Shown here in pieces: positions 8,601 to 15,515 of a stretch of 64,000 nt of DNA (position 1 is the stretch's first letter; every line of letters starts with the position of its first letter). A program made the position numbers and the translations under genes. This stretch comes from Modestobacter versicolor (lineage in GTDB: Bacteria; Actinomycetota; Actinomycetes; Mycobacteriales; Geodermatophilaceae). A model generated the notes under the pieces. That model saw only the letters and a program-made list of their open reading frames with translations, searched no databases and was not told the DNA's origin. Location: positions 2,108,001 to 2,172,000 of the forward strand of contig NZ_JACIBU010000001.1 of the NCBI RefSeq assembly GCF_014195485.1, written 5' to 3'.

Positions 8601-9259
8601 TCCGGGTGCTCGTGGTCGACGACCAGCCGCTGGTGCGCGCCGGCATCCGCGCGGTGCTGGAGCGGGCCGAGGACGTCGAGGTGGTGGGCGAGGCCGGCGA
8701 CGGGCGGGCGGCGCTGGACCGGCTGCGGGTCTGCCGGGACGTCGACGTGGTGCTGATGGACCTGCGGATGCCGGTGCTCGACGGCATCGAGGCCACCCGG
8801 CGGATCGTCGCCGACGCGGCCCTGGAGGCGGTCACCGTCGTCGCGCTGACCACCTTCGACGACGAGGAGCTGGTGCTCGGCGCGCTGCGGGCCGGCGCCA
8901 GCGGCTTCCTGCTCAAGGACGCCGAGCCCGACGAGCTGCGCCGCGGGGTGCGGGCGGCCGCGGCCGGCGAGGCGATGCTCTCCCCCGCCGTCACCCGGGG
9001 CGTGGTGCGGGCGGCCGTGACGGCCCTCGCGCCGCAGCCGGCCGCCCCGGAGGCGCTGCAGCAGCTGACCGCCCGGGAGCTCGAGGTGCTGGCCGCGGTC
9101 GGCGAGGGGATGTCGAACGAGGAGATCGCCCGGGCGCTGGTGATGAGCCCGGCGACCGCCCGCACCCACGTCGGGCGGGTGCTCAGCAAGCTCGGCGCCC
9201 GCGACCGCGCCCAGCTCGCCGCGCTCGCCTGGCGCACCGGCCTGCTCCCCCGCCCGTGA
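8597..9259 (+). CDS. LuxR/NarL-family response regulator
   Basis: 220-residue response regulator paired with the kinase that ends in the GTGA overlap. The receiver domain has the acidic pair DD (residues 8-9), phospho-acceptor Asp55 in VVLMDLRMPV, and the Lys of SGFLLKDAEP. The C-terminal LuxR helix-turn-helix is seen in LTARELEVLAAVGEGMSNEE and MSPATARTHVGRVLSKLGA. Length and layout are standard. The divergent MmpL transporter and its own operon are the most likely targets, by position only. Confidence 0.94.
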   Translation: MIRVLVVDDQPLVRAGIRAVLERAEDVEVVGEAGDGRAALDRLRVCRDVDVVLMDLRMPVLDGIEATRRIVADAALEAVTVVALTTFDDEELVLGALRAGASGFLLKDAEPDELRRGVRAAAAGEAMLSPAVTRGVVRAAVTALAPQPAAPEALQQLTARELEVLAAVGEGMSNEEIARALVMSPATARTHVGRVLSKLGARDRAQLAALAWRTGLLPRP

Positions 9260-9261
9260 CG

Positions 9262-9318
9262 CCGGAGATGGCCATCTCCGGGGGGGGTCTCAGGCCCCGG
9301 AGATGGCCATCTCCGGGG
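9262..9318. repeat. Two tandem copies of a perfect 20-bp palindrome
   Basis: CCGGAGATGGCCATCTCCGG occurs at 9262-9281 and again at 9297-9316, centres 35 bp apart; the second is extended to 24 bp by flanking CC/GG. It sits 2 bp after the response regulator stop and upstream of the 111-aa gene. It could form stem-loops (attenuator/terminator) or bind a dimeric protein at two turns of spacing. It is distinct from the other palindrome family in this window. Confidence 0.75.
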
Positions 9319-9402
9319 TGGGGGTGCGTATCAGGTGGGGACGGCGGGGGCTCTCGTCTGCAGGGAGCAGCCGGCTCCCCCGTCCACTGGAGGCAGGCAG
9401 CC

Positions 9403-9738
9403 ATGACCCGCTCGCAGCGCTTCATCTTCCGCAACATGCAGGGCCGCACCCGGCACAACATCAACTGGGACGCCATCACCCAGGAGTCCAGCGTCGACAT
9501 GACCGCGGCGATGTGGCAGTTCTCCGGCGGCATCTTCGGCACCGACGGCCGCCCGGTGCTCGGCGAGCCCGGCCGCGAGCCCAACGTCTACATCACCAAC
9601 ATCGGCCCGCACGGCAAGCCCGGGCGTGAGGCCGGCGGCGTGGAGTTCCTCGCGCACACCGAGACCGACCACCCGGTCGACGTGATGGTCACCGTCACCG
9701 TCTCCGACCCGGTCGAGGCCACCACCGTCCTGGGCTGA
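9403..9738 (+). CDS. Conserved-looking hypothetical protein, 111 aa
   Basis: Small soluble protein of unknown function. ATG 9403 is preceded by a good Shine-Dalgarno (ACTGGAGG, 9386-9393). The sequence starts MTRSQRFIFRNMQGRTRHNI and has no membrane segment or cysteine; the C-terminal half, rich in Val/Thr/Asp (DVMVTVTVSDPVEATTV), looks like beta strands. The region upstream holds two tandem palindromes, and a strong bidirectional hairpin follows it. I do not recognise the family. Confidence 0.65.
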   Translation: MTRSQRFIFRNMQGRTRHNINWDAITQESSVDMTAAMWQFSGGIFGTDGRPVLGEPGREPNVYITNIGPHGKPGREAGGVEFLAHTETDHPVDVMVTVTVSDPVEATTVLG

Positions 9739-9751
9739 GCCGGACGCACCA

Positions 9752-9782
9752 CGGGCCGCCTCCCCGGTGGGGAGACGGCCCG
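9752..9782. terminator. Bidirectional hairpin between convergent genes
   Basis: CGGGCCG...CTCCCC pairs with GGGGAG..CGGCCCG around a short loop, between the stop codons of the 111-aa gene and the coiled-coil protein. No U-tract, as is usual in high-G+C actinobacteria. Confidence 0.7.
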
Positions 9783-9798
9783 TCGAGTGCCGTGCCGG

Positions 9799-10242
9799 TC
9801 AGGCGCGGGTGGCGCCGCCGCGCTCGATGTCCTCGCGGCTGATCTGCTGCGTGACGTCGGCGTTCTGCGCACCGGCGACGTGCCGGCCGCCGTCGTGCTG
9901 GGAGAGCCCCGGGGCCAGCTTCTCCGCCTTGGCCTTCAGCTCCGCCGCCGCGGAACGCTCGCCCTGGGCGTGCGCGGCGCGCTCCTGCGCCTCGCGCTCG
10001 GCCTGGGCCGCGCGCTCCTCCACCTCGGCGCGCTCCCGGCGGGCCCGCGCGGCCTGCTCGTCGGCGAGCGCCTGCTCCTTGTCCGCCCGCGCAGCCCGCA
10101 GCTGCGCCTCCTGCAGGTGCTCACGCGCCTGCTCGCGCTTGCGCGCCTTGCCCGCCTTGCCGCGCTTGGCGACGGCCAGCGCGATGAGCGCGAGCACGAC
10201 CAGCACGGCGACGACGATGACCACGATCAGCCAGGTGTCCAC
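9799..10242 (-). CDS. Membrane-anchored coiled-coil protein, 147 aa
   Basis: A single N-terminal membrane helix (MDTWLIVVIVVAVLVVLALI) is followed by a basic cytosolic stretch and a long Ala/Glu/Arg-rich coiled coil (about residues 35-110), then a short acidic tail. GTG 10242 has an AGGAGG Shine-Dalgarno. Similar small anchored coiled-coil proteins are common in actinobacteria, but no function can be named. It is divergent from the Clp-N/HTH gene, and the intergenic region holds the operators of that gene plus a CCGGAA-N8-TTCCGG inverted repeat (10291-10310). Confidence 0.75.
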   Translation of the reverse strand: MDTWLIVVIVVAVLVVLALIALAVAKRGKAGKARKREQAREHLQEAQLRAARADKEQALADEQAARARRERAEVEERAAQAEREAQERAAHAQGERSAAAELKAKAEKLAPGLSQHDGGRHVAGAQNADVTQQISREDIERGGATRA

Positions 10243-10320
10243 GGTCGATCCTCCTCAGTCGGTTGCTCGTGGGTGCCCAGAGATGATCTTCCGGAAACGT
10301 GGAGTTCCGGTCCACCTGAG

Positions 10321-10368
10321 CGTCAACCTGGGGTTGACGATCGTCTGATCGTCAACCTAGCGTTGACG
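10321..10368 (+). promoter_or_regulatory. Promoter with two operators of the Clp-N/HTH gene
   Basis: Two 19-bp inverted repeats, CGTCAACCTGGGGTTGACG (10321-10339) and CGTCAACCTAGCGTTGACG (10350-10368), share the half-site CGTCAAC; centres are 29 bp apart. A TTGACG -35 (10334-10339) lies in the first and a TAGCGT -10 (10358-10363) in the second, spaced 18 bp, and ATG 10371 is 7 nt after the -10. A repressor bound here would cover the entire promoter of a leaderless mRNA. Confidence 0.8.
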
Positions 10369-10370
10369 GC

Positions 10371-11069
10371 ATGACGCAGATGCCGCCCACCGTCCGCCTC
10401 GACGACCTCATCTCCGCGATCCAGGAGGTGCACGACGAGCCGCTCGAGCAGCTGACCGACGCCGTGCTGGCCGCCGAGGCCCTCGGCGAGGTCGCCGACC
10501 ACCTCATCGGCCACTTCGTCGACCAGGCCCGCCGCTCCGGCGCCTCCTGGACCGACATCGGCCGCAGCATGGGCGTGACCAAGCAGGCCGCGCAGAAGCG
10601 GTTCGTGCCCAAGGACCCGCCCCTCGACGCCGAGCAGGGCTTCACCCGCTTCACCCCGCGGGCCCGTCAGGTGGTCGTCGCGGCCCAGGAGACTGCCCGG
10701 GCCGCCGGCAACGACGCGATCACCCCCGCCCACCTGGTGCTCGCCCTCGCCGGGTCGGACGGTCTGGCCGCGCGGGCAATCGTCACCCAGGGCATCACGA
10801 TGGACACCCTCCGGCAGGCGGCCACCGCTGCCCTGCCGGAGTCGGCCGCCGACGTCCCCGCGCTCATCCCCTTCGACGGCGGGGCCAGGAAGGCGCTGGA
10901 GCTCACCTTCCGCGAGGCGCTCCGACTCGGGCACGCCCACGTCGGCACCGAGCACGTGCTGCTCGCCCTGCTGGACGTGGAGAACGGCGCCGGCGTGCTG
11001 AGCGGCCTGGGAATGACCAAGGCCCGGGCCGAGGAGTCCGTCGCCGCGGCCCTCGCCGAGCTCGGCTGA
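10371..11069 (+). CDS. Clp N-terminal repeat protein with HTH, putative autoregulator
   Basis: 232-residue cytosolic protein. The N-terminal part carries a sigma-region-4-like helix-turn-helix (GASWTDIGRSMGVTKQAAQK, about residues 61-80). The rest holds two Clp N-type repeats (FTPRARQVVVAAQETARAAG...ITPAHLVLALA and ...ALELTFREALRLGHAHVGTEHVLLALL) as in ClpA/ClpC N-domains, with no AAA+ module. Known Clp-N repeats bind adaptors or misfolded substrates; fused to an HTH they suggest a proteostasis-responsive regulator. The paired operators that cover its own leaderless promoter support autoregulation. The ligand is unknown. Confidence 0.85.
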   Translation: MTQMPPTVRLDDLISAIQEVHDEPLEQLTDAVLAAEALGEVADHLIGHFVDQARRSGASWTDIGRSMGVTKQAAQKRFVPKDPPLDAEQGFTRFTPRARQVVVAAQETARAAGNDAITPAHLVLALAGSDGLAARAIVTQGITMDTLRQAATAALPESAADVPALIPFDGGARKALELTFREALRLGHAHVGTEHVLLALLDVENGAGVLSGLGMTKARAEESVAAALAELG

Positions 11070-11078
11070 GCCCGATCA

Positions 11079-11097
11079 GCCGACGCACAGCGTCGGC
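11079..11097 (+). terminator. Short hairpin after the Clp-N gene
   Basis: GCCGACGC-ACA-GCGTCGGC, an 8-bp perfect stem 9 nt after the stop codon. Confidence 0.5.
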
Positions 11098-11122
11098 AGG
11101 AGGTCGGCACACCCGCCGTCCG

Positions 11123-11135
11123 TAGAACGGCGGCA
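11123..11135 (+). promoter_or_regulatory. Leaderless-type -10 box of the NAGPA-domain gene
   Basis: TAGAAC (11123-11128) is 6 nt before ATG 11135; there is no Shine-Dalgarno at usable spacing. Confidence 0.45.
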
Positions 11136-12088
11136 TGCCCGACACGACAACCCCGAAGCGGCTGAGCCGCCGCACCTTCCTGCTCGGCGGTGGCGCCGGG
11201 TTCGCCCTGCTCGCCGGCGGCGGCGCGACCTGGGCACTGGACCGCTTCGTCGTCGACCACGTCGCCATCGACGACGTCGCCGCCTACGAGGCCGCCCAGG
11301 GCGTCGACGCCGTCGACACCTCCACGGCGGACGGCACGTTCACCGGCACCTCGTACTCCTCGGAGTACTGCACGATCGACATCTCCACCGTCGTCACCGG
11401 CAGCGGCGACAGCACCGTCACCTACTTCGTCGCCGACGTCGTGCTCACCGACGCGACGGTGCTGCGCTCGGCGTTCGCCGACAACGAGTTCGGCACCAAC
11501 ATCGTGGAGGACACCTCGGTCATCGCGGCGGCCCACGACGCCGTCTTCGCGGTCAACGGCGACTACTACGGCTTCCGCGAGACCGGCATCGTCGTCCGCA
11601 ACGGCGTCGCCTACCGCGACGCCGGCGCCCGTGACGGGCTGGCCTTCTACCGCGACGGCTCGGTCCAGGTCTACGACGAGACGGCGACCAGCGCCGACGA
11701 GCTGGTCGCCGCCGGTGTCTGGAACACGCTGTCCTTCGGGCCGGCGATCGTCCAGGCCGGCGCGGTGGTCGACGGCATCGAGGACGTCGAGGTCGACACC
11801 AACGTCGGCAACCACTCGATCCAGGGCGACCAGCCGCGCACCGGCATCGGCGTCATCGACGCCAACCACCTGGTGTTCGTGGTCGTCGACGGCCGCAGCG
11901 AGGGCTACAGCGAAGGGGTCTCGCTGCCCGAGCTGGCCGCGATCTTCACCGGCCTGGGCTGCGTCACCGCCTACAACCTGGACGGCGGCGGCTCCTCGAC
12001 GATGGTGTTCCACGGGTCGCTGGTGAACGACCCGCTGGGCAGGGGCCAGGAGCGCGGCACCTCCGACGTCCTCTACATCGGCGGCTGA
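11135..12088 (+). CDS. Tat-exported phosphodiester glycosidase (NAGPA domain) protein
   Basis: 317-residue secreted protein. The N-terminus carries a twin-arginine signal (LSRRTFLLGGGAGFALLAGG, about residues 9-28). The mature part is a NAGPA domain (phosphodiester alpha-GlcNAcase-like fold) with VNGDYYG, the conserved RTGIGV segment and the glycine-rich end TAYNLDGGGSSTMVF. Known members uncap GlcNAc-1-phosphodiesters; bacterial ones probably act on cell-wall polymers. It is followed after 3 nt by a GT2-GtrA fusion, which suggests joint work on a cell-envelope glycan. Confidence 0.88.
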   Translation: MPDTTTPKRLSRRTFLLGGGAGFALLAGGGATWALDRFVVDHVAIDDVAAYEAAQGVDAVDTSTADGTFTGTSYSSEYCTIDISTVVTGSGDSTVTYFVADVVLTDATVLRSAFADNEFGTNIVEDTSVIAAAHDAVFAVNGDYYGFRETGIVVRNGVAYRDAGARDGLAFYRDGSVQVYDETATSADELVAAGVWNTLSFGPAIVQAGAVVDGIEDVEVDTNVGNHSIQGDQPRTGIGVIDANHLVFVVVDGRSEGYSEGVSLPELAAIFTGLGCVTAYNLDGGGSSTMVFHGSLVNDPLGRGQERGTSDVLYIGG

Positions 12089-12091
12089 CCG

Positions 12092-13153
12092 GTGATCGTC
12101 CTGGTCCCCGCCTACCAGCCCGACGCCCGGCTGCTCGCGCTGGTCGACGGGCTGCGCACCGCCGCCCCCGAGGCGCACCTGCTGGTCGTCGACGACGGCA
12201 GCGGCCCCGGCTACGCACCGGTGTTCGATGCGGCCCGGCAGCGCGGCTGCACGGTGCTCGGCCACCCGGTCAACCAGGGCAAGGGCGCCGCGCTCAAGAC
12301 CGGGTTCCGGTTCGTCGCCGAGCACGCGCCGGGTCAGGAGGTGGTCTGCGCCGACTCCGACGGGCAGCACAGCCCGGACGACGTCCTCCGGGTCGCGGCC
12401 CGCGTGCGCGACGGCGCCGACCTGGTGCTCGGCGTCCGCGGGTTCACCGGCGCCGTGCCGCTGCGCAGCCGGTTCGGCAACGCGCTCACCCGCGCGCTGC
12501 TCCGGCTGGCCACCGGCCGCGACGTCCGCGACACCCAGACCGGCCTGCGCGGGTACGCCGCCGAGCTGCTGCCCTGGCTGCTCACCGTGCCCGGCGAGCG
12601 CTTCGAGTACGAGGTGACCACCCTGCTGCAGGCGGTGCGCCGCGGGCTGCCGGTCGACCAGGTCGACATCGCCACCATCTACCTCGAGGGCAACGCGTCC
12701 TCGCACTTCCGGCCGGTGCTCGACTCCGCGCGGATCTACGCCCCGCTGCTGGCCTTCCTGGCCTCCTCGTTCGCCGCCTTCCTGCTCGACGCCGGGGCCC
12801 TGGTGGTGCTGCACGCGCTCGTCGGCGGGCTGCTGCTGCCGCTGCTCGGCGCCCGGCTGCTCAGCAGTTGCGTGAACTTCGCGGTCAACCGCTCGCTGGT
12901 GTTCGCCGCCCCGGGCGCCCGGTCGGTGCGGGCCGCCGCCGTCCGGTACGCGTCGCTGGCCGTCGTCCTGCTCGCCGGCAACTACCTGCTGCTGGCCGTG
13001 CTCACCCGGCTCGGCCTGGGCCTGCTGCCGGCCAAGGTGCTCACCGAGGTGCTGCTGGTCGCCGCCAGCTACCTGGGGCAGCGGCGGTCGGTGTACGTGC
13101 GCCGGGTGCGCGCCCGCCAGCCGACACGACGCGAACCCGCCCCCGTCGGCTGA
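12092..13153 (+). CDS. GT2 glycosyltransferase fused to a GtrA-like membrane domain
   Basis: 353-residue fusion. Residues 1-215 are a GT-A-fold family 2 glycosyltransferase of the DPM/GtrB kind (VVDDGS 32-37, HPVNQGKGAALKTG, DSDGQHSPDD 88-97), which moves a sugar from a nucleotide donor to polyprenyl phosphate. About residues 220-340 contain four membrane helices of the GtrA flippase-like family, including SSCVNFAVNRSLVF. Usually GtrA and GtrB are separate proteins; here transfer and flipping are joined. GTG 12092 starts 3 nt after the upstream stop codon. Confidence 0.9.
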   Translation: MIVLVPAYQPDARLLALVDGLRTAAPEAHLLVVDDGSGPGYAPVFDAARQRGCTVLGHPVNQGKGAALKTGFRFVAEHAPGQEVVCADSDGQHSPDDVLRVAARVRDGADLVLGVRGFTGAVPLRSRFGNALTRALLRLATGRDVRDTQTGLRGYAAELLPWLLTVPGERFEYEVTTLLQAVRRGLPVDQVDIATIYLEGNASSHFRPVLDSARIYAPLLAFLASSFAAFLLDAGALVVLHALVGGLLLPLLGARLLSSCVNFAVNRSLVFAAPGARSVRAAAVRYASLAVVLLAGNYLLLAVLTRLGLGLLPAKVLTEVLLVAASYLGQRRSVYVRRVRARQPTRREPAPVG

Positions 13154-13159
13154 GGCGTG

Positions 13160-14695
13160 TCAGCGCGGCAGGACGGCGTCGATCAGGTGCGGCCCGGGCT
13201 CGGCCACCGCGGTGCGGAACTGGGTCGCCAGCTCCTCCGCCGTGGTCGCCCGGGTCGCCGGCACGCCCATGCCGGTGGCCAGCGCGACGAAGTCCAGCGA
13301 CGGCGCACCCAGGTCCAGCAGCCTCCCGGCACGCTCTCCCCCGCTGCTGGCGCCGACGTTCTCCAGCTCGCCGGCGAGGATCGCGTAGGCGCTGTTGTCG
13401 CAGATGACCGTGGTGACGTCGAGCCCCTCGCGGGCCTGGGTCCACAGCGCCTGGATCGTGTACATCGCGCTGCCGTCGGCCTGCAGCGACACGACCGGCC
13501 GGCTCGGGTCGGCGACCGCCGCGCCGGTCGCCGCCGGCAGCCCCTGGCCGATCGCGCCGCCGGTGAGGGTGAGCCAGTCGTGCGGCGGCGCCCCGACGGT
13601 GGCGCCCGGCAGGAAGTACCCGCTGGTCAGCGCCTCGTCCACCACGACCGCGTGCTCGGGCAGCAGCGCGCCGACCACCTCGGCGAGAGCCCGGATGTCC
13701 AGCGCGCCGGTCGGCAGCTGCGGCCGGCGCAGCTCGGCCACCTCGGGGGTGGCGTCGCGGGCGGTCAGGTCGGCGAGCGCGTGCAGGGCCGCCACGGCGT
13801 CCTCGCCCGGCTCGGCCAGCACGTGCACGGTGCAGCCCTCGGGCACCAGCCGGCCGTCCATGCCGGGGTAGCCGAAGAAGGCCACCGGCTCCTTCGCGCC
13901 GACCAGCACCAGGTGCTGCACGCCGTCCAGCTGCTTGCGCGCGCCGTCGGGCGGGTAGGGCAGCTTGAGCACGTCGGGCAGGCCCGCCCCGCGCTGCATC
14001 CGGGCCGGGAAGGTCTCCGCCAGCAGCCGCGTGCCGGTGCCGGCGGCGATCCTCCCCGCGGCGAGCAGCCCTGCCTCCAGGACGGCGTCCCCGCCGAGGA
14101 ACAGCACCGTCGCGGGTCCGAGCAGCGGCGCGAGCCCCTCGATCGCGTCGTCCGGCACGCGTGGGGCCGGCCGTCGGCCGGGCACGGTGGCCACCGCGGC
14201 GCCGTCGCTCCACGAGACGTCGGCCGGCAGCACCAGCGTCGCGACCTGACCGCGGGCGGCGGCGGCCACCGCGTCGGCGACGTCGGGCCCGACCTCGCCG
14301 GTGGACAGCGACCGGCGCACCCAGCCCGACACCGCCCCGGCCAGCGCGTCGATGTCGGACTCGAGCGGGGCGTCCAGCCGCTTGTGGGTCAGCGCGTGGT
14401 CGCCGACGACGTTCACCAGCGGCGTGCGGGCGCGGCGGGCGTTGTGCAGGTTGGCGATGCCGTTGCCCAGCCCCGGCCCCAGGTGCAGCAGCGTGGCCGC
14501 CGGGCGCCCGGCCATCCGCGCGTACCCGTCGGCGGCACCGGTGGCGACCCCCTCGAACAGGGTGAGCACCGCCCGCATCTCCGGGACGTCGTCCAGCGCG
14601 GCGACGAAGTGCATCTCCGAGGTGCCCGGGTTGGCGAAGCACACGTCGACCCCGCCGCCGACGAGGGTGCGGACCACTGCCTGCGCGCCGTTCAC
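13160..14695 (-). CDS. Thiamine-pyrophosphate enzyme, acetolactate synthase large subunit family
   Basis: 511-residue TPP-dependent enzyme. Domain order is the N-terminal PYR domain with the catalytic Glu in VLTLFEGVATGAADGYARM, a central domain, and the PP domain with LTLTGGAIGQGLPAATGAAV and the metal site SLQADGSAMYTIQALWTQAR. No small subunit gene is near, and the length is shorter than that of biosynthetic IlvB, so it is more likely a stand-alone decarboxylase or synthase (benzoylformate decarboxylase-like) than the branched-chain enzyme. GTG 14695 follows GGAGG with 5-nt spacing. It converges tightly (6 bp) with the GT2-GtrA gene. Confidence 0.88.
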   Translation of the reverse strand: MNGAQAVVRTLVGGGVDVCFANPGTSEMHFVAALDDVPEMRAVLTLFEGVATGAADGYARMAGRPAATLLHLGPGLGNGIANLHNARRARTPLVNVVGDHALTHKRLDAPLESDIDALAGAVSGWVRRSLSTGEVGPDVADAVAAAARGQVATLVLPADVSWSDGAAVATVPGRRPAPRVPDDAIEGLAPLLGPATVLFLGGDAVLEAGLLAAGRIAAGTGTRLLAETFPARMQRGAGLPDVLKLPYPPDGARKQLDGVQHLVLVGAKEPVAFFGYPGMDGRLVPEGCTVHVLAEPGEDAVAALHALADLTARDATPEVAELRRPQLPTGALDIRALAEVVGALLPEHAVVVDEALTSGYFLPGATVGAPPHDWLTLTGGAIGQGLPAATGAAVADPSRPVVSLQADGSAMYTIQALWTQAREGLDVTTVICDNSAYAILAGELENVGASSGGERAGRLLDLGAPSLDFVALATGMGVPATRATTAEELATQFRTAVAEPGPHLIDAVLPR

Positions 14696-14794
14696 TCCGA
14701 CCTCCGATCACGGGCCGCTCACCGTCGAGCCCCCCGCCCGGCAGCCTCGCACGGGGTCTCGCGGGCGGCGATCCGGCTGCGGCAGGATCGCGGC

Positions 14795-15505
14795 GTGGCC
14801 CTCCCCGAGACCGTGCGCGGCGCGCTCCGGGCGCTCGGCGACCCCGAGCGGGCCGCCGGCATGCAGGCCTACCTGAAGACGACGGAGCCCTGCCTCGGGG
14901 TGCGGCTGCCCGAGGTGCGCCGGCTCGTGCGCGAGGCCGCGACCGCCGACCCACCCGCGACGGCCGCCGACGTCGGGCGGGTCGCGGGCGAGCTGTGGCG
15001 GGCGGCGGCCTACCGGGAGGAGCGCTACGCCGCCACCGCGCTGACCGGGCTACGTGTCGCCCGCGGCGCCCTCGAGCTGCTCCCGCTGCACGAGGAGATG
15101 ATCACCACCGGGGCGTGGTGGGACCTGGTCGACGGGGTGCAGCCCCGGGTCCGCGACCTGCTGCTGGCCCACCCCGCCGAGCTGGGGCCGGTGCTGCGCG
15201 GCTGGGCGCGGTCGCCCGACCGGTGGCTGCGGCGCAGCGCCGTCATCGCCCAGCTGGGCGCCAGGGACCGCACCGACCGGGCGCTGCTGACCGAGGTGGT
15301 CGAGGTCAACGCCGCGGACGGCGAGTTCTTCGTCCGCAAGGCGATCGGCTGGGCGCTGCGCGACCTGGCCAAGACCGACCCGGACTGGGTGCGCGGCTTC
15401 CTCGCCGGGCACGAGCTGAGCCCGCTCTCCCGGCGGGAAGCCGCCAAGCACCTCCGGAAGGACCCCCTTCCCCCCACCCCTCGCAGGCTCGGGGTGGGAC
15501 CCTGA
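14795..15505 (+). CDS. DNA alkylation repair protein (AlkD-like HEAT repeats)
   Basis: 236-residue HEAT-like repeat protein of the AlkC/AlkD glycosylase superfamily. The N-terminal AlkD signature is seen in MQAYLKTTEPCLGVRLPEVR, then helical repeats with TTGAWWDLVDGVQPRVRDLL, WLRRSAVIAQL and FVRKAIGWALRDL, which include the Trp/Asp/Arg typical of the DNA-lesion groove. The start GTG 14795 lies 6 nt after a weak -10 (CAGGAT). The last 16 residues (RKDPLPPTPRRLGVGP) are encoded by copy 1 of the window's dispersed palindrome, so the natural C-terminus was probably at KHLR; this tail is likely repeat-derived. Confidence 0.88.
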   Translation: MALPETVRGALRALGDPERAAGMQAYLKTTEPCLGVRLPEVRRLVREAATADPPATAADVGRVAGELWRAAAYREERYAATALTGLRVARGALELLPLHEEMITTGAWWDLVDGVQPRVRDLLLAHPAELGPVLRGWARSPDRWLRRSAVIAQLGARDRTDRALLTEVVEVNAADGEFFVRKAIGWALRDLAKTDPDWVRGFLAGHELSPLSRREAAKHLRKDPLPPTPRRLGVGP

Positions 15506-15513
15506 AGGGGGCC
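15456..15513 (+). repeat. Dispersed nested palindrome, copy 1
   Basis: Starts GGAAGGACCCCCTTC and ends GAAGGGGGCC, which pair as an outer stem; inside, CCCACCCC pairs with GGGGTGGG around CTCGCAGGCTC. The first 50 bases are coding in the AlkD-like gene; the other end is 3 nt from the stop of the convergent oxidoreductase. Related copies: 30873-30933, 31434-31492, 56123-56180. Confidence 0.8.
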
Positions 15514-15515
15514 GC

